Shown: piece after piece, positions 9,389 to 17,750 of the stretch
Position numbering within the stretch: position 1 is the stretch's first letter
Layout of the letters: each line of letters opens with the position of its first letter
Source of the DNA: Aquimarina spongiae
Lineage (GTDB): Bacteria; Bacteroidota; Bacteroidia; Flavobacteriales; Flavobacteriaceae
Reading direction: 5' to 3'
NCBI RefSeq assembly: GCF_900141785.1
Contig: NZ_FQYP01000008.1
Coordinates: 186,001 to 250,000 of the forward strand
DNA: 64,000 bases
Notes under the pieces: generated by a model
Database searches by the model: none
Told to the model about the DNA's origin: nothing
What the model saw: only the letters and a program-made list of their open reading frames with translations
Program-made: the position numbers and the translations under genes

Positions 9389-9997
9389 CTACTCGAAAGA
9401 AGTATCTCCCGTATTTGGATTATAGATATAATTGAATGTATAATATCTTGAATCTTGAGTATTGTCCTGATCTTTGTAATAGCTTAAGATTTCAATCTTA
9501 GCATAGTTTCCATTTCTGGTCTTAAATACTAGTACCTTACCTGGGATTGGAGTTACCAAATTGGTCATAAAGTTATAATTATACCATCCGTTATCGCTTC
9601 CTGTTGGTATCGCAAAACCACCGTCTGTATCCTGACCAAAGGTAAGTCCCTCTGCCGTAGTAACACTTGCAAATGTTCCGTTTACGATAGTCGCACTTGC
9701 TTCGCCGTTACGCACAGGTTCATCAACAGTTCCGGTTACTACTCCGCCATTTACAGCTATCGTAGTTGCCCTGAAAGCGATGTCCCAATCTGTTTCGCTG
9801 GTGGTTACCTCTCCTGTTTCGAAATCAAATTTGGTAAACGGTCCCGCTTCTTGTCCGGGTTGCCCAGTAGAAGGGGCAAAAAGATTTACAAATTGTTTAG
9901 ATTGTATAGGCTCTACAACCGACCCATTATCATCATCACTATCGCAGGCGACAAAGAAGAAACTAAAAATGGTGAGTGCTAAAATTACTTTTTTCAT
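9389..9997 (-). CDS. hmuY: HmuY-family haem-binding lipoprotein
   Basis: A 202-residue lipoprotein with a lipobox ending at Cys18 (FFVAC) followed by DSDDD. The body carries the HmuY-type pattern, with a FDFETGEVTTSETDWDIAFR segment early in the mature protein and aromatic beta-strands toward the end. HmuY proteins capture haem outside the cell and pass it to a TonB receptor. Here the receptor gene is directly upstream, 19 bases away, the same partner arrangement as hmuY-hmuR. In the wider family some members bind other iron ligands, so haem is likely rather than proven. Confidence 0.82.
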   Translation of the reverse strand: MKKVILALTIFSFFFVACDSDDDNGSVVEPIQSKQFVNLFAPSTGQPGQEAGPFTKFDFETGEVTTSETDWDIAFRATTIAVNGGVVTGTVDEPVRNGEASATIVNGTFASVTTAEGLTFGQDTDGGFAIPTGSDNGWYNYNFMTNLVTPIPGKVLVFKTRNGNYAKIEILSYYKDQDNTQDSRYYTFNYIYNPNTGDTSFE

Positions 9998-10016
9998 TTT
10001 GATCGTGTTTTAAATT

Positions 10017-12098
10017 TTAAAAATTATAGTTAAGTCGAGAGTACAATTGTATTCCCGGAAGTGTTGGAATAGCAGCATCGGTATAATCAAAGAGATTATT
10101 GGCTCCTATTTGCAAGTCGAAGTTTTTGAAAAAGGTTTTGGTAGCAGACACATTAGTTGTCACAAAACCGTCTACAAAACTTGTATCATAATCATCGATA
10201 AGTCCATTACCATTGGTATCAAAAAGTGCATATTTGCTTCGGTAAATAAGTCTAAGATTGATGTTGGTATCGATCGAAGGGATATCACAAAATACCTTGA
10301 AATTTACATTATGTCGAGATCGATTGACCAACCCAAAATATTCGGATCTTTCTACAAGTATGGTCTGGTTCGTTTCTGGGTCACGAGCAAAAACCTCTCC
10401 TCTATTTACCTGATCTTCTTTTGTTTTATCAAAGGCGTATAATAATTGGTACCCTGCATTAATCGTAAGAAAATCTCTGAAGGTATACCCCAAATTAGCT
10501 TCTACACCTGTGGTGTATATCTCATCAAAGTTTACGTAACTAAATACATTTTGACCATTGGTTTTTCTAGCTATGATTCTGGTATCAATTAAATTCTGAA
10601 AGTCGTTTCGAAACAGATTTACCTCGGCATTCCATTTAGGTGCTTTATAAGTAGCTCCTAGGTTATATCCTATCGAACTTTCGGCTTCCAAAGGATCTTG
10701 TAATTCGTCTACGGGTACAACTACCTCTATGATTTGCCCTTGGTCAACAAGTTCATTGAGCTTATCTACCGCCACATTATACCCCAATACTGTATATCCT
10801 ACAGCAGAATTCGTAAAATCGAAATACAATTGTCTAAAGTCCGGCGCTTTAAATCCATAACCTACAGAAGCTTTTGCCGCGATGCGATCAGTAATCTTAT
10901 ATCGAAGCGCTAATTTGGGACTTAACTGGTTGCTATACTCAGAATGATTATCAAATCGAGCTCCTGCAATCAGGTTTACTTTTTCAAAAAGATCTGTATC
11001 GTATTGTACATACCCATATTGAGAAGTAAAGTCAACGGTTTCATCAAAAAATGTACGATCCAATTCGTCATACTGAAATCCAAAACCAGTGGTCAGTTTA
11101 CTTTCATTTTTGAAGATATATGTTCCCCTTATTTCTGGTCTAAGAAGTCTTTGATCAAAATTACTATCCGTCAACACATCATCGGATATGGGGTCTACCA
11201 ATCTCTCTGTAGCTGTATAATTGGTGTAATACAACTCATATTCCAAATCGAGTTTGGTATTGAAATCATGATCAAATCGCAGATGAGCATTCCATTCTTC
11301 TTCTTCGCTATCTCCTTCAAAACTGGTATCATCTAGTGTAAAACCAGCCTCCTGATTTTGATTATAATATCGTGCAGAAGCAAATAATGATAGTTTATCC
11401 GAAAAATCGTTGTAAATCCTGGCATTCAACGTATAGTTCTCAAAAGGATTTACGGTTTGCCCATCAACATCAGAATTAAGGTCATACCCATCGCTTGAAA
11501 ATCTATTGGCAAAAATTCCATACCTGAAATTTTTAACCCTTTGTTTAATATCCAAATTGATATCCTGCTGCATGAAGCTTCCTATACGATACGAAGCACT
11601 CCCAGACAAAGTTTCGGTTTTAGGTTTTTCGGTAATAATATTGATCACTCCTCCTAATGCTTCGGACCCATAGAGGCTGCTAGACGGGCCTTTTACTACC
11701 TCTATTTGCTTTATATTTCCTACTGTAAGTCGACTAATATCAAAATTACCAGCACTTCTACCTACTAAAGGCACTCCATCTATTAGAATCAGTATGTAAT
11801 CTGAAGCTATCCCTTGAATCTGAACTCCTTCAAAACCACTTTCGTCCGCAACGGTGATAATACCCGTTTGCTCATTTAGGATTTCATCTAAACGTATGGT
11901 TCCTGATTGAATAATGTTTTTTTTACCTATCAGAGTGACAGGAAGAGGTAAAGAAGAAAGTTGCCGTGCGGTTCGTGTCGCAGTAAGGACAACTTCATCC
12001 ATTTCGGTAACTCTTGTGGTATCTGTTACAATTTCCTGTGAAAATGTTTTTGCAAAAACAAAAACAATTAACACGCTCATATACAATTCTTTACCCAT
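10017..12098 (-). CDS. TonB-dependent outer-membrane receptor (HmuR-like)
   Basis: A 693-residue receptor. After a signal peptide ending near FSQE comes a TonB-box-like DEVVLTATR (about residues 35-43), a plug domain (VTLIGKKNI through VVKGPSSSLYGSEALGGVINI) and a 22-strand type barrel ending in an aromatic residue (RLNYNF). It should import haem or an iron chelate with energy from TonB. Pairing with HmuY supports haem. It is the first gene of its operon; a TATATTTG -7 box at 12131-12138 and the iron palindrome at 12149-12165 lie upstream. Confidence 0.9.
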   Translation of the reverse strand: MGKELYMSVLIVFVFAKTFSQEIVTDTTRVTEMDEVVLTATRTARQLSSLPLPVTLIGKKNIIQSGTIRLDEILNEQTGIITVADESGFEGVQIQGIASDYILILIDGVPLVGRSAGNFDISRLTVGNIKQIEVVKGPSSSLYGSEALGGVINIITEKPKTETLSGSASYRIGSFMQQDINLDIKQRVKNFRYGIFANRFSSDGYDLNSDVDGQTVNPFENYTLNARIYNDFSDKLSLFASARYYNQNQEAGFTLDDTSFEGDSEEEEWNAHLRFDHDFNTKLDLEYELYYTNYTATERLVDPISDDVLTDSNFDQRLLRPEIRGTYIFKNESKLTTGFGFQYDELDRTFFDETVDFTSQYGYVQYDTDLFEKVNLIAGARFDNHSEYSNQLSPKLALRYKITDRIAAKASVGYGFKAPDFRQLYFDFTNSAVGYTVLGYNVAVDKLNELVDQGQIIEVVVPVDELQDPLEAESSIGYNLGATYKAPKWNAEVNLFRNDFQNLIDTRIIARKTNGQNVFSYVNFDEIYTTGVEANLGYTFRDFLTINAGYQLLYAFDKTKEDQVNRGEVFARDPETNQTILVERSEYFGLVNRSRHNVNFKVFCDIPSIDTNINLRLIYRSKYALFDTNGNGLIDDYDTSFVDGFVTTNVSATKTFFKNFDLQIGANNLFDYTDAAIPTLPGIQLYSRLNYNF

Positions 12099-12130
12099 TA
12101 TTACTATTTATAATCATTCTTAATAATGCG

Positions 12131-12180
12131 CAAATATATTCGTTATTTTTATTTATTCTAAATAAATTTAAGTAATTTTG
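12131..12180. promoter_or_regulatory. Divergent promoter with shared iron operator
   Basis: Two Bacteroidota -7 boxes face away from each other: TATATTTG on the minus strand (12131-12138) for the receptor, and TAATTTTG on the plus strand (12173-12180) for the DUF6607 operon. Between them, in the -33 zone of both, sits the palindrome TTATTTATTCTAAATAA (12149-12165), one base different from 7175-7191. One bound repressor could close both promoters. Confidence 0.65.
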
Positions 12181-12207
12181 GAAAAAATTTTATCAAAACA
12201 TCTAACA

Positions 12208-13110
12208 ATGAAAACAATAACTTCTATTGCATTTGGAATCATAATTACCTTTTCGCTTAATGCACAAAACAAAAAGACAAAAGATCTTAACGCCATCAAG
12301 AGTATGTGTGGTTGTTTTGAAGTGACTTTTAACTTTGCAGAAACTTTTCAATACAGCAAAGACTCATTATATAAAGGATCCAAGTCCAAAACGGATAAAG
12401 GCTTAGAATGGGCACAGCTAGTGGTCGATGAAAAGGACAAAGTATCTATTCAACACATTTTGCAAGTAGGAAACCCATCAAAACCTCATATCGTAAAACA
12501 CTGGAGACAAGATTGGCTATTCGAAAACACTAATTTTTATACATTCGACAGCAACAATAATTGGTTGTATGAAACCAAATCCAAGCCTAGTGTAAAGGGG
12601 CAATGGACCCAAAAAGTATATCAAGTAGATGATAGCCCCAGATACGAAGGTTCTGCCACTTGGGTACATGTAGATGGAAAAAGCTTCTGGGAAAATACTA
12701 CCCCAGCACCACTGCCAAGACGTGAAAAAACAACTAGAAGTGATTATAATTTAATGATCAGAGGTAACCGACATGAGATTACTGACAATGGTTGGGTGCA
12801 TGATCAGGATAATGAGAAAATCGTAAGAGAAAACGGAAAAAAAGACATGCTATTAGCCAAAGAAAAAGGATATAACACCTACGTAAAAGTGGATGATAGT
12901 AAATGCCAAGCTGCAGCCGATTGGTGGAAAGAACATCAAGGAAAATGGGCTTTGGTTCGAAATAAATGGGATGAAGTATTTGGCCGAAATGCAAACTTAT
13001 CCTTAGAAGCAAAAGTAGATAACAAAGCGTTGTACAAGCACTTATTCTCTGAAGATTATACCCAAGAAAATGATATCGCCAAGGTGATCGAATCTTTTGT
13101 AAAAAAATAA
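12208..13110 (+). CDS. DUF6607-family secreted protein
   Basis: The start at 12208 (MKTITSIAFG) gives a clean signal peptide ending near LNAQ; a longer frame from 12178 would overlap the promoter. The mature 280 residues are rich in Trp and charged residues and fit the DUF6607 family, which is known from Bacteroidota next to iron receptors; its function is not established. First gene of the plus-strand operon; the next gene starts 23 bases later. A role in haem or iron acquisition is inferred from the shared operator. Confidence 0.75.
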   Translation: MKTITSIAFGIIITFSLNAQNKKTKDLNAIKSMCGCFEVTFNFAETFQYSKDSLYKGSKSKTDKGLEWAQLVVDEKDKVSIQHILQVGNPSKPHIVKHWRQDWLFENTNFYTFDSNNNWLYETKSKPSVKGQWTQKVYQVDDSPRYEGSATWVHVDGKSFWENTTPAPLPRREKTTRSDYNLMIRGNRHEITDNGWVHDQDNEKIVRENGKKDMLLAKEKGYNTYVKVDDSKCQAAADWWKEHQGKWALVRNKWDEVFGRNANLSLEAKVDNKALYKHLFSEDYTQENDIAKVIESFVKK

Positions 13111-13133
13111 TAGTTATCAAATAAAACGAGCAG

Positions 13134-14525
13134 ATGAAAAGAATGCTTTGTATAACCCTGTTCTTTGTAGCAGGAATAGCATTGGCACAAGATGCCAATG
13201 TTTTTTTGAATCGTGCTTACTGGAAAACCAACCCTAGTATTGCCGAAATTGAGCAAAAAATTAAAGAAGGAAATGATATTGCCGAATTAAACCAACACTA
13301 TTTTGATGCGGTATCCTGGGCTTTGATTGAAAAAGTAGATAATTCCACGATAAAACACCTTCTTTCAAAACAAGGGAATGATGTTAATAAACTTACCCAC
13401 GATGGGAGAACCTACATATTTTGGGCCGCTTACAAGAACAATCTGGAGATGATGCAGTTTTTGGTAGACAAAGGAGCAAAAACTGATATTATCGATAGTC
13501 ATGGATATTCACTGGCCAATTTTGCAGCCGTTACCGGACAACTTAACACCAATCTTTACGATTTCTGTATTCAACATGGAGCTCGTATTGATCAGGAAAA
13601 GAATAATGACGGCGCTAGTGCTTTATTGTTAGTAGCTCCTTTCATTACTGATTATTCCCTCATCGACTATTTTACAGCTAAAGGAATCGATTTGCATAGC
13701 ACCGATAATTCTGGGAATGGGATTTTTAACTACGCTTCCAAAAAAGGAAATACCAAATTATTAGACTATCTGATCAGAAAAGGAGTTACTTTCAAAGGAC
13801 TAAATAAAGAAAACGGAAATGCGATGCTTTTTGCAAGTCAAGCTACTCGCGGACATGCAAATACCATAGAAGTCTATACCTATCTCGAGAATTTAGGAGT
13901 CTCACCAAATGTAACCGACAAAAATGGGGTAACCCCTTTGCATATTCTTGCAGCCAAAAGCAAGGACAAAGAGATCTTAAATTATTTTATAGATAAGGGG
14001 ATAACTATCAATGCACAAGATGGTAAAGGAAAATCGGTATTGACCTATGCTATAGAACGAAATTCAAACGAAATTGTTCAGTTTTTGATGGATAAAGGAG
14101 CGAATGTATCGATTACGGACCAAAAAGGAAATACCCTTGCCTACTACTTGATCAATTCTTATAATCCCAAAAAACAAGATGACTTTGACCGTAAGATGGA
14201 AATATTAACCAAAAAAGGTTTGGTATTGACCAAAGGCCAAGGAAACGGAAATACGCTGTTTCATCTTGCACTAGACAAAAAGAACATCGACTTATTAAAA
14301 AAAGTCAATGCGTTAGACATTGATGTCAATGCTAAAAACAAGGATGGAATTACTGCTTTGCATAAAGCCGCAATGACCTCAAAAGATGATAAAATTCTTA
14401 CCTACTTATTGTCTATCGGTGCAGACAAATCTATAAAAACTGATTTCGAGGAATCTGCCTTAGACTTGGCTCGCGAAAATGAGTTATTGCAAGAGAATAC
14501 TTTAGTGTTGAATTTACTTAAATAA
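13134..14525 (+). CDS. Exported ankyrin-repeat protein
   Basis: 463 residues with a signal peptide (ends near GIALAQ) and about ten ankyrin repeats, seen as repeated DGRTYIFWAAYKNN, GVTPLHILAAKSKD, GKSVLTYAIERNS and GITALHKAAMTSKD units followed by helix-turn segments with DKGA/KGI. Ankyrin proteins mediate protein contacts; in the periplasm they have been linked to peroxide protection (AnkB type). Here it likely supports another product of the iron operon. No catalytic domain is visible. Confidence 0.85.
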   Translation: MKRMLCITLFFVAGIALAQDANVFLNRAYWKTNPSIAEIEQKIKEGNDIAELNQHYFDAVSWALIEKVDNSTIKHLLSKQGNDVNKLTHDGRTYIFWAAYKNNLEMMQFLVDKGAKTDIIDSHGYSLANFAAVTGQLNTNLYDFCIQHGARIDQEKNNDGASALLLVAPFITDYSLIDYFTAKGIDLHSTDNSGNGIFNYASKKGNTKLLDYLIRKGVTFKGLNKENGNAMLFASQATRGHANTIEVYTYLENLGVSPNVTDKNGVTPLHILAAKSKDKEILNYFIDKGITINAQDGKGKSVLTYAIERNSNEIVQFLMDKGANVSITDQKGNTLAYYLINSYNPKKQDDFDRKMEILTKKGLVLTKGQGNGNTLFHLALDKKNIDLLKKVNALDIDVNAKNKDGITALHKAAMTSKDDKILTYLLSIGADKSIKTDFEESALDLARENELLQENTLVLNLLK

Positions 14526-14534
14526 TAGAATACA

Positions 14535-15029
14535 ATGAGGAACAAACTTTTTTTCGGTCTTTGTTCATTTTTGATGATTATCATTTTTGCTTTTTCTAGT
14601 TTTAAAACCACTACAGAGAGCACTAAATACAAATGTCTCATCCAGATGGTTAACTATACAGGAGAAGGTGCCTATGTTGTTATTTCTTTGCTGGATGCAG
14701 ATGGAAATTATAAAAAAACACTTCATGTACAGGGTGAGGATGAAGAATGGTACCACGACATCCCCGAGTGGTGGAGTTTTTATGGGAAAAGACGCCCAGA
14801 CATCGATGCTATTACCGGTGCTACCATAAGCGGTGGTGAACGTGCTATCAGTGTTATTGAAATTGAGAATGATAAGATTGATACCGGATATAAAATTCGT
14901 TTTGAAACTGCTGTTGAAGATCAGGAGTATTACAAAGACGATATTCAATTTGAACTCACCTCCGAAACCATTAAGAGTAAAATTGAAGGAAAAGGATTTA
15001 TACGATACGTGCGTATGCTTCCACAATAA
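14535..15029 (+). CDS. DUF2271-domain periplasmic protein
   Basis: 164 residues with an N-terminal signal or anchor (residues 1-22) and a DUF2271-like domain: YKCLIQMVNYTGEGAYVVIS, a W-rich PEWWSFYGKRRPDIDAITGAT segment and a C-terminal RYVRMLP. DUF2271 genes commonly accompany PepSY membrane reductases, as here, where the reductase follows after 13 bases. It may present the substrate or an electron to the reductase; this is inferred from linkage. Confidence 0.78.
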   Translation: MRNKLFFGLCSFLMIIIFAFSSFKTTTESTKYKCLIQMVNYTGEGAYVVISLLDADGNYKKTLHVQGEDEEWYHDIPEWWSFYGKRRPDIDAITGATISGGERAISVIEIENDKIDTGYKIRFETAVEDQEYYKDDIQFELTSETIKSKIEGKGFIRYVRMLPQ

Positions 15030-15042
15030 TTATTAGAGCCAT

Positions 15043-17226
15043 ATGACCATTTCAATCTGGAGATATAGCCACCTTGTGTTGGCTATATCTTCTTCGCTTT
15101 TTTTGGGTATTGCTTCTATTACCGGAATTATTTTGGCTTTCGAACCCATTTCAGATTCCATTCATTCGTATGCAATAGAAGAAAGTAAAACACTTACACT
15201 CTCTGAAACCATAACCACTCTAAAAGAAAACTACGAAGAGGTTATCAGTTTTGAAATTGATGCTAATGATGCTCTGCTAGCATCTGTAATTACTTATGAA
15301 GGGAAGAGCGAAACCATATACATCAACCCTTTAACCGGAAAAAAATTGGGTACTCCAACAGAAAAAGCTGCCATTTTTAAGTTTGCTACCAATCTACATC
15401 GTTCCTTATTCTTGAAAAGTATCGGACGTTTTTTTGTTGGGTTAATATCCTTTCTATTAATTATTATTGCGATAACAGGTATACTATTGATTCTTAAAAG
15501 GCAAGGAGGTATCCGAAAGTTTTTTGGCAAAATCGAAAAGGAATATTTTTCTCAGTATTATCATATCGTTTTTGGAAGGCTTTTTCTTATTCCAGTTCTT
15601 ATTGTTGCTATTACCGGAGTGTACTTGTCTTTGGAACGGTTTTCAGTATTGCCAAAACCCAAAATTTCTCACCAAATAGAGGATGTTTCTTTTACAGCTT
15701 CTCCAAAATTGACTATTCAGGATTTTGAAATTTTCAAAACCACGCAATTGAAAAATGTAAGAGCTGTAGAATTCCCATTTTCTGAAGCCGAAGAAGATTA
15801 TTTCTTGCTAAAACTATCGGACAAAGAAGTTATCGTGAATCAATTTACTGGAGCTATTATTAGTCAACAATCCTATCCTTTTGTTGCTTTTGTTTCTTCC
15901 TGGAGTTCTATTTTGCATACCGGACAAGGAAATGTACTTTGGTCTATCATTTTGTTGTTATCATCATGTTCTATCCTCTTCTTTATGTACTCTGGTTTTG
16001 CCATGACATTAAAAAGACGAAAAAATCTGATGAATTCGAATTTAAGATACTCCAAAGATGAATCAGAATACATCATATTAGTAGGCTCGGAGACGGGAAG
16101 CACTTTTAAATTCGCAAATCTTTTTGCAAATGCGTTATCAGCAAGCGGAAAGACCGTTTTTGTTTCAGAATTAAATAAGTATAGTCTTTATAAAAAGGCG
16201 AAACACCTCATTATTTTTACAGCAACCTATGGCGTGGGTGAGCCTCCAACTAATGCCAAAAAATTTACCCAATTATTCAATACGCTTACCCCGATTCACC
16301 CATTACAATATGCTGTAGTAGGTTTGGGTTCTCTTGCCTATCCAGATTTCTGTAAATATGCCACCGATATAGATCAACTGCTTCAAACAAATTCGAAGTT
16401 CGAGCCAATTTTAGATCCCTACAAAATCAATAATCAATCCTTTACCGCTTTTAAAAACTGGGTATCTGATTGGAGTCAACAAACCCAAATACCGCTTGAA
16501 GTTAAAACTCCTCCTGAAAACAAAAAGATACAACTCGATCAGTTCACGGTAATCAATAGAACCGAACTCAATAGTGATGATACCTTTTTGCTACGACTTC
16601 GTTTGCAAAGCAAGGTTCTTTTCGAATCTGGCGACCTGTTGGCGTTTTATCCCAAGGAAGACTCCATAGAACGTTTGTATTCTATTGCCAAAATAGATGG
16701 AGACATTCTCCTATCCGTAAAAAAACATGAATTTGGAGTTTGCTCAAATTATTTGAGTCAGTTACATCCTAATGAGCAGGTAGAAGCTATTATACAACCA
16801 AATCCAGATTTTCATTATCCTGAACGAAATAAAGATGTTATCATGATTTCGAATGGGACGGGTATTGCCCCGTTTTTAGGAATGCTTGATCACCACTCCA
16901 AAGCAAACCATCATTTGTTTTGGGGAGGACGCACCCAGGATTCTATAACTATGTATGCTGATTTTATTGCCAGAAGTCGGAAATCTAAGCATTATTTCGC
17001 CTATTCTCAAGAAGAAAAGGACAAAGAATATGTTCAGGATGTCCTACAAAAACAATCTCAATTGGTTTCGTCTGTGTTAAACAATAACGGTATTATTATG
17101 ATTTGTGGTTCTGTTGCGATGCAAAAAGAAGTCATTGCCGTATTAGAAGAGATCTCAGAAACTCAACTCGGCGTATCGCTATCTCATTTTCAACAAAAAA
17201 ATCAAGTATTAATGGATTGCTATTGA
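15043..17226 (+). CDS. PepSY membrane protein fused to flavodoxin and NADPH reductase
   Basis: A 727-residue protein with a PepSY-TM region (residues 1-330, four membrane helices, periplasmic loop), a flavodoxin domain from about 345 (VGSETGSTFKFA) to 480, and a CysJ/P450-reductase-like FAD-NADPH module from about 495, with RLYS near 545 and GTGIAPFLGM near 606. Electrons would pass NADPH-FAD-FMN-membrane to a periplasmic acceptor, plausibly a ferric siderophore or haem iron. The last gene of the iron operon; the stop codon lies in a 15-bp hairpin. Confidence 0.88.
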   Translation: MTISIWRYSHLVLAISSSLFLGIASITGIILAFEPISDSIHSYAIEESKTLTLSETITTLKENYEEVISFEIDANDALLASVITYEGKSETIYINPLTGKKLGTPTEKAAIFKFATNLHRSLFLKSIGRFFVGLISFLLIIIAITGILLILKRQGGIRKFFGKIEKEYFSQYYHIVFGRLFLIPVLIVAITGVYLSLERFSVLPKPKISHQIEDVSFTASPKLTIQDFEIFKTTQLKNVRAVEFPFSEAEEDYFLLKLSDKEVIVNQFTGAIISQQSYPFVAFVSSWSSILHTGQGNVLWSIILLLSSCSILFFMYSGFAMTLKRRKNLMNSNLRYSKDESEYIILVGSETGSTFKFANLFANALSASGKTVFVSELNKYSLYKKAKHLIIFTATYGVGEPPTNAKKFTQLFNTLTPIHPLQYAVVGLGSLAYPDFCKYATDIDQLLQTNSKFEPILDPYKINNQSFTAFKNWVSDWSQQTQIPLEVKTPPENKKIQLDQFTVINRTELNSDDTFLLRLRLQSKVLFESGDLLAFYPKEDSIERLYSIAKIDGDILLSVKKHEFGVCSNYLSQLHPNEQVEAIIQPNPDFHYPERNKDVIMISNGTGIAPFLGMLDHHSKANHHLFWGGRTQDSITMYADFIARSRKSKHYFAYSQEEKDKEYVQDVLQKQSQLVSSVLNNNGIIMICGSVAMQKEVIAVLEEISETQLGVSLSHFQQKNQVLMDCY

Positions 17227-17255
17227 TTGTTATTTCAATGAAATAACAATCAATA
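17221..17255 (+). repeat. Perfect 15-bp stem-loop over the reductase stop codon
   Basis: TATTGATTGTTATTT (17221-17235) is repeated as its exact complement at 17241-17255 around a CAATG loop. It contains the stop TGA. It has no T-run, so it looks like an mRNA stabiliser or processing site rather than a terminator. Confidence 0.7.
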
Positions 17256-17330
17256 ATCAAGATACATCAACAATTAACTATAACCCTTTTTGTGTTCACT
17301 AAAAAGCAATTTGTAATCAAGAATAGTAAA

Positions 17331-17358
17331 ACGGCTGTTATCCCCCAATAACAGCCGT
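17331..17358 (+). repeat. Perfect 11-bp stem-loop in 3' region of the iron operon
   Basis: ACGGCTGTTAT and ATAACAGCCGT flank a CCCCCA loop. No T-run follows. It sits between the stop-codon hairpin and the terminator. Confidence 0.7.
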
Positions 17359-17376
17359 GACCAATTTAAATCATGT

Positions 17377-17410
17377 AGGTATTATCCCTTGGTAATACCT
17401 CTCTTTTTTT
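17377..17410 (+). terminator. Terminator of the plus-strand iron operon
   Basis: AGGTATTA (17377-17384) pairs with TAATACCT (17393-17400), followed by CTCTTTTTTT. From here to 17750 I see no gene, only AT-rich sequence. Confidence 0.75.
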
Positions 17411-17750
17411 CGAATGTGTTATGTAAGATTATCCACATCATCCAAGATATATCTACATTCTTTTTTACACTTTCAAAAGACAACCTACTACATATTGCTC
17501 ATAGTATGTGTTAGATTTTTTTATTGATTTGCATGAGATCAAATTTCGTAATTAACTCCTATCTAGACTAATACAAATCGGCCAAAAACTATCTTTTTTC
17601 CGACATCATCATATCAGGAATTTAATTATCCCGACACTATGCTATAAATCTGACCATCAATAACTAAAGCACACCAAAAAGAGCACTATAAGCCGTTGAA
17701 TTCTGGAATACACCATACTTCTGAATCGCTGGTAAAAGGAGAAAAACGGA

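Noticed and set aside
10944..11336. 130-codon plus-strand frame inside the TonB receptor
   Set aside because: Antisense shadow of a clear receptor gene.
12779..13198. 139-codon minus-strand frame over the DUF6607 gene
   Set aside because: Shadow of a gene with signal peptide and conserved neighbours.
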